Positions 5,909 through 11,206 of a stretch of 11,206 nucleotides of DNA are shown here, one piece after another. The DNA is from a bacterium (lineage in GTDB: Bacteria > Elusimicrobiota > Elusimicrobia > Elusimicrobiales > UBA9959), in assembly GCA_021845705.1 (NCBI GenBank), contig JAJZVJ010000038.1:1-11206 (forward strand), given 5' to 3'. Each line of letters opens with the position of its first letter. Positions within the stretch are counted from its first letter, which is position 1. The position numbers and the translations under genes were made by a program. The notes below the pieces were generated by a model. The model was given only the letters and a program-made list of their open reading frames with translations, ran no database searches and had not been told where the DNA came from.

Positions 5909-5945
5909 TGTTTGATATAAAACAACTGTTGACAATAATCAAACA
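5909..5945. promoter_or_regulatory. Inverted repeat around the -35 box of the first subtilase gene, possible operator
   Basis: TGTTTGAT (5909-5916) and ATCAAACA (5938-5945) are a perfect 8-bp inverted pair. They are 29 bp apart start to start, close to three helical turns, and flank the TTGACA box at 5929-5934. This placement fits a repressor or looping site. No regulator gene is visible nearby. Confidence 0.4.
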
Positions 5946-5958
5946 AAAGTCCTATATT
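5929..5958 (+). promoter_or_regulatory. Promoter of the first subtilase gene
   Basis: A perfect TTGACA (5929-5934) is followed after 18 bp by TATATT (5953-5958), with a predicted start near 5965. The leader of about 44 nt ends in AGGAGG (5999-6004), 4 nt before ATG 6009, so this gene, unlike the one before it, has a canonical leadered start. Confidence 0.7.
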
Positions 5959-6008
5959 GGGTTCAGGTCCAAAGGCCTACACCTTAATACGGGCAAGCAG
6001 GAGGGAGA

Positions 6009-7220
6009 ATGAAGAGATCAACAGCGTTATTCGCCGGCATAATACTGGCCGCGGCCGTCAGCGCGCAGGCTTCCCAGAAGATAATAAGCTTCGAACACGC
6101 CTACCGCGGCAGCGCGCTGGAAAAAAATATTGAAAACGCGGGCGGAAAAGTAACCCGCAAATTCACCGTGATAGACGCCATGGTGGCGGTTTTCCCGGAT
6201 GATGTAAAAGACGCCAGCATCTATTCCATAAAAGGCGTTACCGACGTGGCGGAAGACAGCTACATCCGCTGGATAGAAGCCGCCCCCGCCTCAATGAACG
6301 CGGTCCCCCTCCCTTCCGTTGAAAACGCGCTTAAAATGATCCGGACAGGCGAAGGCTGGGAAGCGCCCGTATTTTCAGATATCCGGCCCGCCGCGGACCC
6401 CGCGGACGCGGAGATCCCCTGGGGCGTAAAGCGCGTGAAGGCTCCCGCCGCCTGGGATCATACCGCCGGACAGGGCGTTAAAGTCGCCATCGTCGACACC
6501 GGCATGGACTACACCCATCCCGACCTGGCCCCCAACTACAAGGGCGGCTACAACGCCATTATTTCCACCGCTTCGCCCATGGACGACCATGGCCACGGGA
6601 CCCACGTCTCCGGGACCATCGGCGCCGTGCGCGACATGAACGGCGTGGCGGGCGTGGCCCCCAAAGCCGACCTGTACGCGGTCAAAGTCCTGGACAAGAA
6701 CGGCTCGGGCCAGTATTCCTGGATAGTGGCCGGCATAGAATGGGCCATAATGAACCACATGAACGTCATCAACATGAGCCTGGGCGGCGGCTCCGGCACC
6801 GAAGCGCTTAAGCAGGTGATGATAAAGGCCAACCAGGCCGGCGTCACCGTGGTCTGCGCGGCCGGCAACGATTCAGGCCCGGTGAATTACCCGGCAAAGT
6901 ACCCCCAGGCGATAGCCGTTTCCGCCTCCAACTCGGCGGATAAGCTCGCCTACTTCTCCTCCAGGGGCCCCGAAATAGCCGTGATAGCCCCCGGCGTAGA
7001 TATTTATTCCTCCTATAAAGGCGGCGGCTACACCACCATGTCGGGAACCTCCATGGCCTCCCCGCACGTAGCCGGCCTGGCCGCGCTTGCGATAGCGGCA
7101 GGAGCCGACAGCCCCGACGCCGTCAGGGCGGCCCTTAAAGCAGCGGCCACGCCGCTGCCCGGCCTGAAGCCGACCGACCAGGGCGCGGGCCTTGTGGACG
7201 CGCTCAAGCTGGTCCGCTGA
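6009..7220 (+). CDS. Secreted subtilisin-like serine protease (S8 with I9 propeptide)
   Basis: The 403-residue product has a Sec signal peptide (about 1-22), an inhibitor I9-type propeptide (about 23-90, from QKIISFEH to YIRWIE), a linker of about 50 residues and a complete S8 catalytic domain (about 140-400). The catalytic triad is visible: D163 in AIVDTGMDYTHPDL, H196 in GHGTHVSGTIG and S348 in SGTSMASPHVAG, with oxyanion N287 in CAAGND. It should be an active endoprotease exported as a zymogen and matured by propeptide cleavage. No C-terminal sorting or repeat domain follows, so it is probably a free periplasmic or secreted enzyme. The start is supported by AGGAGG, and a TTGACA promoter and a strong terminator frame it as a single-gene unit. 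A paralogue lies at 8689-9930. The substrate is unknown. Confidence 0.96.
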   Translation: MKRSTALFAGIILAAAVSAQASQKIISFEHAYRGSALEKNIENAGGKVTRKFTVIDAMVAVFPDDVKDASIYSIKGVTDVAEDSYIRWIEAAPASMNAVPLPSVENALKMIRTGEGWEAPVFSDIRPAADPADAEIPWGVKRVKAPAAWDHTAGQGVKVAIVDTGMDYTHPDLAPNYKGGYNAIISTASPMDDHGHGTHVSGTIGAVRDMNGVAGVAPKADLYAVKVLDKNGSGQYSWIVAGIEWAIMNHMNVINMSLGGGSGTEALKQVMIKANQAGVTVVCAAGNDSGPVNYPAKYPQAIAVSASNSADKLAYFSSRGPEIAVIAPGVDIYSSYKGGGYTTMSGTSMASPHVAGLAALAIAAGADSPDAVRAALKAAATPLPGLKPTDQGAGLVDALKLVR

Positions 7221-7236
7221 CCGCTGCCCGCCCGAT

Positions 7237-7275
7237 AAAGAACCCCGTCCGCGAAAACCGGACGGGGTTCTTTTA
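7237..7275. terminator. Strong intrinsic terminator shared by convergent genes
   Basis: A perfect 15-bp stem (arms 7237-7251 and 7259-7273, starting AAAGAACCCC and ending GGGGTTCTTT) with a 7-nt loop is followed by T-rich sequence on the plus strand. The A-rich left flank makes it usable from the minus strand too. It lies between the subtilase stop and the convergent glycosyltransferase stop at 7291. Confidence 0.92.
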
Positions 7276-7290
7276 TTCGGGGGCGCCGCT

Positions 7291-8559
7291 TTAAGTTTTA
7301 TCCCCCACTATTTCCGCTATGGAGACCAGGCTGGTATGCTCCGTACGGTGCCAGCGCCTGCGTTTCTTTAATCGCAGGGCGCCTATATAGATAGGGATCA
7401 CCATCACAAAGCTCATCAGGATCATCACCAGGTAATAGACGGCGTAGCCGAGCGGGGTCCCGTCTATCAGGAGCGCCGCGGTCGGATAGAGCGCCAGGGG
7501 TATCCAGTTCAGCAGTTTGAAGGTCAGCCGCGCCCCGTGCGGGTGGTCGAAGATCCAGACCAGGAAATTAAAATGCCCCTTGTTAACGAACAGCAGCGCG
7601 GTCATACAGGCCGCGAGCAGGAACCTGTAAGTCTGCGTCAGGCGCAGCGCCGTCTCGAAAGCGCGGTAATCCAGGTACCGGATCGCCCGCACCCATAAGC
7701 CGTAAACGTGTTTGCGCGCGGTTTCCAGCGCGCCCACGGCCCAGCGCACCGACCGGTGGAAATGTTCCCGGATATCGGAAGGGACCTCGTCGTAAACTAC
7801 GGCGTCCGGGGCGAAGTAGACGCGCACGCCGGCCCGGACCAGCCGCATCTGCAGCTCTATATCCTCGGTGAGGCAGTTTCCGTCCCAGGGAAAATCTTTC
7901 ATCAGCTCAGTGGTAAAACACATGCCTTTGCCGTGCAGCGTGGCGGAAAAGCCGAAGGAATGCTTGGGGTACTGGTAGAAATTATTAAAGATCACCTGGC
8001 TGACGAACAAGGTCTTTGTCAGCCAGTTCGTGCGCGGGTTCTTGGGGATCTCATTGCCCTGGATGGCGGTCTCGCCCCGGTTCAGATGCGTGCTCATGGC
8101 CATTAAAAACCCGGGGTGGGCCAGGGAGTCGGCGTCGAAGAAGCAGATCGCGTCATAGAGGCCGAGCGCGATTATTTCTTTCGTGGCCCGGCAGATGGCG
8201 TGGCCCTTGCCTGCCGCCTGCTCCCCGCCGTACTCTATAACTTTGGCGCCCGCGCCGCGCGCTATGGCGGCGGTGGCGTCGGTGCAATGGTCGGCCACCA
8301 CGTAAAGGTCGCGCAGCCCGGCGGGATAGTCAATTTTCTTCAGGCTGTCGAGGGCCATCGGGATGACATTTTCCTCGTTGTGGGCGGGCAGCAGGATGGC
8401 GAAGCGCCGGAGAGGGAACGCGTTCCCCGGGTTCGGAGATTTGGAGAAAAAACCGCGCAGGCTGAGCGCGAGGTAAAAGAACCAGGTACCGAGCAGGAAG
8501 AATTCCAGCGCGTTGGCCGCGAGGGTTACCGGAAGGTTCCAGGGAAAAGGTATGAACAT
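7291..8559 (-). CDS. Membrane-bound family 2 glycosyltransferase
   Basis: The 422-residue product has an N-terminal membrane segment (about 14-36), a GT-A catalytic domain and several C-terminal membrane helices (about 312-395). Family 2 motifs are in order: ILLPAHNEENVIP (55-67), the DxD metal site FFDADS (D142, D144), GKGMCF (210-215), LTEDIEL (230-236, with the general base in TED) and RSVRW (269-273). The last replaces the Gln of the QxxRW motif of processive synthases with Arg. A C-terminal WHRTEHT (403-409) is typical of this branch. It should transfer a sugar from a nucleotide donor to a membrane-embedded or exported acceptor; processive polysaccharide synthesis is less likely given the altered motif. 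The acceptor cannot be named. The ATG at 8557-8559 lacks a close Shine-Dalgarno (GGGAGG stands 16 nt away). It is convergent with the first subtilase and divergent from the second. Confidence 0.93.
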   Translation of the reverse strand: MFIPFPWNLPVTLAANALEFFLLGTWFFYLALSLRGFFSKSPNPGNAFPLRRFAILLPAHNEENVIPMALDSLKKIDYPAGLRDLYVVADHCTDATAAIARGAGAKVIEYGGEQAAGKGHAICRATKEIIALGLYDAICFFDADSLAHPGFLMAMSTHLNRGETAIQGNEIPKNPRTNWLTKTLFVSQVIFNNFYQYPKHSFGFSATLHGKGMCFTTELMKDFPWDGNCLTEDIELQMRLVRAGVRVYFAPDAVVYDEVPSDIREHFHRSVRWAVGALETARKHVYGLWVRAIRYLDYRAFETALRLTQTYRFLLAACMTALLFVNKGHFNFLVWIFDHPHGARLTFKLLNWIPLALYPTAALLIDGTPLGYAVYYLVMILMSFVMVIPIYIGALRLKKRRRWHRTEHTSLVSIAEIVGDKT

Positions 8560-8586
8560 GCAAAACTTAAACCGCCCTCCCGGACA

Positions 8587-8592
8587 ATTCTA
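8587..8592 (-). promoter_or_regulatory. Extended -10 element facing the glycosyltransferase gene
   Basis: On the minus strand TTTGCTAGAAT gives a TGn-extended -10 box (TAGAAT at 8587-8592). Its predicted start near 8580 lies about 21 nt before the gene. No good -35 box precedes it. It is the outer end of the left arm of the inverted repeat. Confidence 0.5.
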
Positions 8593-8670
8593 GCAAATAA
8601 AAGGGGACAGGCTGCTTTTTTCTCATAGGGGAAAACCGGCCGGAAAAAGCAGCCTGTCCCCTTTATTTGG

Positions 8671-8676
8671 TAGAAT
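8671..8676 (+). promoter_or_regulatory. Extended -10 element facing the second subtilase gene
   Basis: TTTGGTAGAAT ends the right arm of the inverted repeat. TAGAAT at 8671-8676 with the upstream TGG forms an extended -10 box, predicting a start near 8683, only about 6 nt before ATG 8689. No -35 box and no Shine-Dalgarno are evident, so the transcript would be almost leaderless. Confidence 0.5.
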
Positions 8677-8688
8677 CATTAATATCCG

Positions 8689-9930
8689 ATGAAGACTCTG
8701 GCTGTATTGCTGGCCCTGCTGGCCTCGCCCGCGTTCGCGGTTCAGAAGATAATAACCTTCAGCCCCGCTATGGACGCTGCGGCGCAGGCGCGCTTTATAG
8801 ACAGCCGGGGCGGGAAACAGGTAAAACAATTCCCTTTTATAAACGCCGTACTGGCCGACTTTCCCGGCAATACCAGGACCGCTGACATAGCCCGCGCGCC
8901 CGGGGTGGCGGCGGCCGAAGACGACGAGGAAATTTACTGGCTTAGTTCGGAAGAGAGCTCTTTCGCCGAAGCCGCCGCGCTTTCGGCGCGGGAGATAAAA
9001 GACGGCGTACCGCGGACCGCTCAGCCGCCGTCAGTTTCAACCCCGCCGGCCCCCATAGCTCCTGTTTACTTCTCCACTGTCAGCGTTGAAGGCAAAATAG
9101 ACCATATGCCCTGGAGCGTCGCCAAGCTGCGGGTTCCGCAGGCCTGGGCCAGCACAATGGGGAAAGGCGCGCGCGTGGCGGTGCTGGATACGGGCGTGGA
9201 CTGCGCCCACCCGGACCTGGCGCCCAACTGCGCCGCCGGCTACAATGTGCTTGCCCCCGGAAGCGCGCCGTACGACGACGAAGGCCACGGCACGCATGTG
9301 GCGGGAATAATCGCCGGCGCGCGCAACTGGAGCGGCATGGTCGGCGTCGCGCCGGAGGCGACCGTATTGCCGGTCAAAGTCCTGAACAGCAGCGGCACCG
9401 GCAAGGTTTCGGATATACTTGACGGCATAGGCTGGGCGGTACGGCAAAAGGTGGACATAATCAATATGAGCCTGGGCTCCGCTAAATACTCGGAGGCGCA
9501 GGGCAGGGCCGTGAAGGCGGCCAGGGCGGCCGGCATTTTTGTGGTCTGCGCGGCCGGCAATGAAGGCGGAGCGGTGGACTATCCGGCGGCTTTCGAGGAC
9601 TCCGTGGCGGTGGCCGCGATGGATTTCTCCAACAAGATAACGGCTTTTTCCTGCCGCGGCCCGGAGATAGATTTCATAGCCCCCGGCGTCAGGATCTACT
9701 CGGCCGCGCCCGGAGACTCCTTCGCACTTAAGTCCGGGACCTCGCAGGCGGCGCCGCATATCTCCGGCCTGGCCGCTCTCGCGGTAAGCCTCGGAGTAAA
9801 AGGCCCGGACGCGCTGAAGGCGGCGCTGACAAAAGCTTCCTTCAACCTTGGCCTGCCGCCGGAACAACAGGGCGCCGGCGCGCCGGTTGCGTCCCACCTG
9901 GTAAGCAACATACTTTCAGGACAGCATTAG
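8689..9930 (+). CDS. Secreted subtilisin-like serine protease, second paralogue (S8 with I9 propeptide)
   Basis: The 413-residue product has a Sec signal peptide (about 1-17, ending SPAFA), an I9-like propeptide (about 18-85, QKIITFSP to EIYWLS), a Pro/Ser/Ala-rich linker (about 86-138) and a complete S8 domain. Catalytic residues are D167 (AVLDTGVDCAHPDL), H200 (GHGTHVAGIIAG) and S352 (SGTSQAAPHISG), with oxyanion N291 (CAAGNEG). It shares the whole architecture and many local motifs with the protease at 6009-7220, so the two are paralogues. Differences include C172 and C181 beside the catalytic Asp, absent from the first copy and perhaps forming a disulfide, a further C322, and TSQAAPH instead of TSMASPH after the catalytic Ser. 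No ribosome binding site precedes the ATG; an extended -10 lies a few bases upstream. A terminator follows directly. Confidence 0.95.
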   Translation: MKTLAVLLALLASPAFAVQKIITFSPAMDAAAQARFIDSRGGKQVKQFPFINAVLADFPGNTRTADIARAPGVAAAEDDEEIYWLSSEESSFAEAAALSAREIKDGVPRTAQPPSVSTPPAPIAPVYFSTVSVEGKIDHMPWSVAKLRVPQAWASTMGKGARVAVLDTGVDCAHPDLAPNCAAGYNVLAPGSAPYDDEGHGTHVAGIIAGARNWSGMVGVAPEATVLPVKVLNSSGTGKVSDILDGIGWAVRQKVDIINMSLGSAKYSEAQGRAVKAARAAGIFVVCAAGNEGGAVDYPAAFEDSVAVAAMDFSNKITAFSCRGPEIDFIAPGVRIYSAAPGDSFALKSGTSQAAPHISGLAALAVSLGVKGPDALKAALTKASFNLGLPPEQQGAGAPVASHLVSNILSGQH

Positions 9931-9937
9931 GAAGAAG

Positions 9938-9973
9938 AAGAGGCCCGGCGGATGAATCCGCGGGCCTCTTTTC
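9938..9973 (+). terminator. Intrinsic terminator after the second subtilase gene
   Basis: AAGAGGCCCGGCGGA (9938-9952) pairs with TCCGCGGGCCTCTT (9957-9970) across a TGAA loop, with one bulged G, and is followed by TTTT. It begins 7 bp after the stop codon and lies before the convergent gene at 10005, which it could also serve weakly. Confidence 0.88.
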
Positions 9974-10004
9974 TGCCTGTATTCGCTATTGGCGGACTAC
10001 GGTC

Positions 10005-10670
10005 TTACCAGCCGTACCCTTCGCCCGTCATCTGATCCAGGCGCTGCTGGACTATCTTGTCCTTGTTAAGCTTGCGGTTGTCCAGGTTTTTCCTGAGGCG
10101 GGCCATTTCCTTCTCCATATGCTTCACGCGCAGTTCCTGGGCCCTGTTCTTAAGGTCGAACAGCTCGCCGAGCTTCCCCCTGAGAGCGTCTTTTATGGCC
10201 TTTTTATCGGCGTCGGAAGCCTTGTCGTACCTGAGCGACAGTTCCCTGGTGTCGAACTCCAGGGAGATCATCCTCACCGCGTCCTTTTCCACGCCCTCTT
10301 CCTGCTGCATCCTGGCCATCCCTAGCAGCTTGCCGGACATCTGAAGCAGCATTTTGTACTTCGCGGGCGCCGTGCCGCGGAGGTCTTCCACTCTTTTCGC
10401 GAAGTCGGGGTCGTTCTTCTTTATAATGGCGATGGTATCCTCTTCGGACATAAAGCCCGGGCCGCCCATCCCGGGGCCGCCGCGCATCATCTTCCTGGAC
10501 TTCATCATCTGCTCACGGTCCATGCCGGGCCCCATTTCGGGACGCCCCGGGCCGTCCTGGCTCATTCCGGCTTCTTCGTCGCCACCGGGACCCTCCTGCG
10601 CCCTGGAACTCAGCGCCGGCCCGGAAACAAGCGCCATCACCGCCACCCACATCATGATCTTCTTATTCAT
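10005..10670 (-). CDS. Met/Gly-rich Spy-like periplasmic protein
   Basis: The 221-residue product has a Sec signal peptide (about 1-24, ending SSRAQ). A Met/Gly/Pro-rich stretch at 25-75 has nine Met (including PEMGPGMDREQMM and GGPGMGGPG). A long charged helical region (about 76-205) follows, probably a coiled-coil hairpin of the kind found in Spy/CpxP and metal-resistance proteins. Start choice is supported by GGAGG a few bases before ATG 10668-10670. It lies 61 bp downstream of a zf-HC2 anti-sigma gene on the same strand with no terminator between, so it is probably in that operon and may be a stress-induced periplasmic chaperone, sensor or metal binder. The Met-rich region could bind Cu(I) or Ag(I), which is inference. 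No sequence identity to the Spy-like protein at 4071-4772 stands out beyond general character. Confidence 0.85.
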   Translation of the reverse strand: MNKKIMMWVAVMALVSGPALSSRAQEGPGGDEEAGMSQDGPGRPEMGPGMDREQMMKSRKMMRGGPGMGGPGFMSEEDTIAIIKKNDPDFAKRVEDLRGTAPAKYKMLLQMSGKLLGMARMQQEEGVEKDAVRMISLEFDTRELSLRYDKASDADKKAIKDALRGKLGELFDLKNRAQELRVKHMEKEMARLRKNLDNRKLNKDKIVQQRLDQMTGEGYGW

Positions 10671-10731
10671 CCTGCCCTCCGTTGTTTGATCTTTAGCCCG
10701 CCCTTTATTCCACCCTGTCCGCGCCTTTTGC

Positions 10732-11206
10732 TTACACCTGCCCTTCCGCCTGCAGCCTCTCGTCTTCCAGCGCGCTGTACTTGTACTCCCAGTCGCTCGA
10801 GGAAGAATTCATGTCCGACTGCACCTGGTACATTGAATACTCCACGGAATCCAGGCGGGAATCCAGCCCGCTGTTCCAGGCCAGGTCCGCCGGTTTGCCG
10901 CGGCTGGAGAAGAAGAAGCCCACCGCTATAAGGGAAGCCAGCGCGCCTGAAAGGAGCGCCTCTCCCCAGTTGAAAGAAAAACCGCGCCCGCCCGCTACGG
11001 CCTCGCGGGCGGCGAGCATAACCGCCTCCACCGCCGCGGCGGAGGGTTCAACGCCCGCTGAAAGGCGGCTCTCCGCGGCCTTAAGCGCGGCCAGCTCCCC
11101 GCGGCAAACCGCGCACCCGGCCAGGTGTTTTTCAACGCCGGCCCGTAGTTCCTCCGCGGCTTCGCCGTAGAAGTAAAGAATGAGTTTTTCTCCGTAACCG
11201 CAGTTC
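10732..11206 (-). CDS. Zinc-finger (zf-HC2) membrane anti-sigma factor, 5' end beyond the window
   Basis: The frame is open from the stop at 10732-10734 to the window edge, giving 157 visible residues. It begins NCGYGEKLILYFYGEAAEEL and contains VEKHLAGCAVCRGEL, the HxxxCxxC zinc signature of zf-HC2 anti-sigma domains (H27, C31, C34 of the visible part, with C2 a likely further ligand). A single membrane helix lies at about 82-99 (EALLSGALASLIAVGFFF), followed by a Ser/acidic C-terminal tail of about 55 residues outside the membrane. The N-terminus should lie only a few codons outside the window, because the first Cys normally stands near residue 3-5. By family knowledge it holds an ECF sigma factor at the membrane, and that sigma gene is expected directly upstream. 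Taking the GTG at 11029-11031 as the start would delete the zinc-finger domain, so that start is rejected. Confidence 0.88.
   Translation of the reverse strand, partial: NCGYGEKLILYFYGEAAEELRAGVEKHLAGCAVCRGELAALKAAESRLSAGVEPSAAAVEAVMLAAREAVAGGRGFSFNWGEALLSGALASLIAVGFFFSSRGKPADLAWNSGLDSRLDSVEYSMYQVQSDMNSSSSDWEYKYSALEDERLQAEGQV

Larger units (their letters stand above)
8587..8676. repeat. Long near-perfect inverted repeat between divergent genes
   Basis: The left arm (8587-8620) and right arm (8644-8676) are reverse complements over 33-34 bp, with one single-base indel and one mismatch. The central 21 bp (8600-8620 and 8644-8664) are perfect and contain AAAGGGGACAGGCTGC. The loop is 23 nt (8621-8643). 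The length and the GGGGACAG core suggest a REP- or MITE-like dispersed element. Each arm ends in an outward-pointing TGnTAGAAT promoter element. Confidence 0.93.

Noticed and set aside
4931..5935. 334-residue minus-strand open frame opposite the decapeptide-repeat gene
   Set aside because: It overlaps the whole plus-strand gene and has no ribosome binding site or recognisable motif. The plus strand shows a membrane segment and ordered repeats.
9037..9897. 286-residue minus-strand open frame opposite the second subtilase
   Set aside because: It is a shadow of a protease with an intact catalytic triad; the translation is Arg/Gly-rich and featureless.
10683..10690. Third TGTTTGAT, upstream of the Met-rich Spy-like gene, as a shared operator
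   Set aside because: It is a single half-site without the inverted partner, and an 8-mer is likely enough to recur by chance in this length.

Overview
The window looks like chromosomal DNA of a GC-rich Gram-negative-type bacterium. Exported proteins, a type IV prepilin, a zinc-finger anti-sigma factor and Spy/CpxP-like periplasmic proteins support this. The style (an oversized prepilin with lamin-tail and carboxypeptidase-regulatory-like domains, I9-S8 subtilases, heavy use of the ATA isoleucine codon despite high GC) reminds me of Elusimicrobiota. That is an impression from gene content, not a phylogenetic result. No rRNA, tRNA, CRISPR array or transposase gene is visible.

Layout. Positions 4-2523 (minus) hold a complete 839-residue prepilin-like surface protein. 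Positions 2575-4078 hold a three-gene cassette on the minus strand: DUF4160, DUF2442 and an unrecognised 202-residue protein. It is bracketed by two copies of one sequence: a perfectly identical 63-bp segment plus the 3' end of a Spy-like gene. The right copy (4016-4078) belongs to the intact Spy-like gene at 4071-4772. The left copy is a decayed remnant (2638-2747). Both copies place the same three TTTGA elements, repeating every 11 bp, just upstream of a TTGCTT-N18-TATAAT promoter. One promoter faces the DUF4160 gene and the other the prepilin gene.

A divergent promoter region (4773-4960) separates the Spy-like gene from a membrane-anchored protein with a C-terminal array of about ten-residue helical repeats (4961-5857). 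That gene's promoter puts the start codon at or next to the predicted transcription start. Next comes an I9-S8 subtilisin-like protease (6009-7220) with a TTGACA promoter inside an inverted repeat and a strong terminator shared with the convergent GT2 glycosyltransferase (7291-8559, minus). A second subtilase paralogue (8689-9930) is divergent from the glycosyltransferase. Between these two lies a near-perfect 33/34-bp inverted repeat whose arms each end in an outward-facing extended -10 box. The right end (10005-11206, minus) carries the 3' part of an anti-sigma-factor operon: a zf-HC2 membrane anti-sigma factor cut by the window edge, followed by a Met/Gly-rich Spy-like periplasmic protein. 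An ECF sigma gene is expected just outside the window.

Taken together this is an envelope and secretion neighbourhood: surface pilin, two secreted proteases, a membrane glycosyltransferase, periplasmic Spy-like proteins and an envelope-stress-type regulator. A small, probably acquired cassette has been inserted into it. The most unusual signals are the duplicated regulatory segment flanking the cassette, the promoter-bearing inverted repeat at 8587-8676, and the leaderless or near-leaderless starts.
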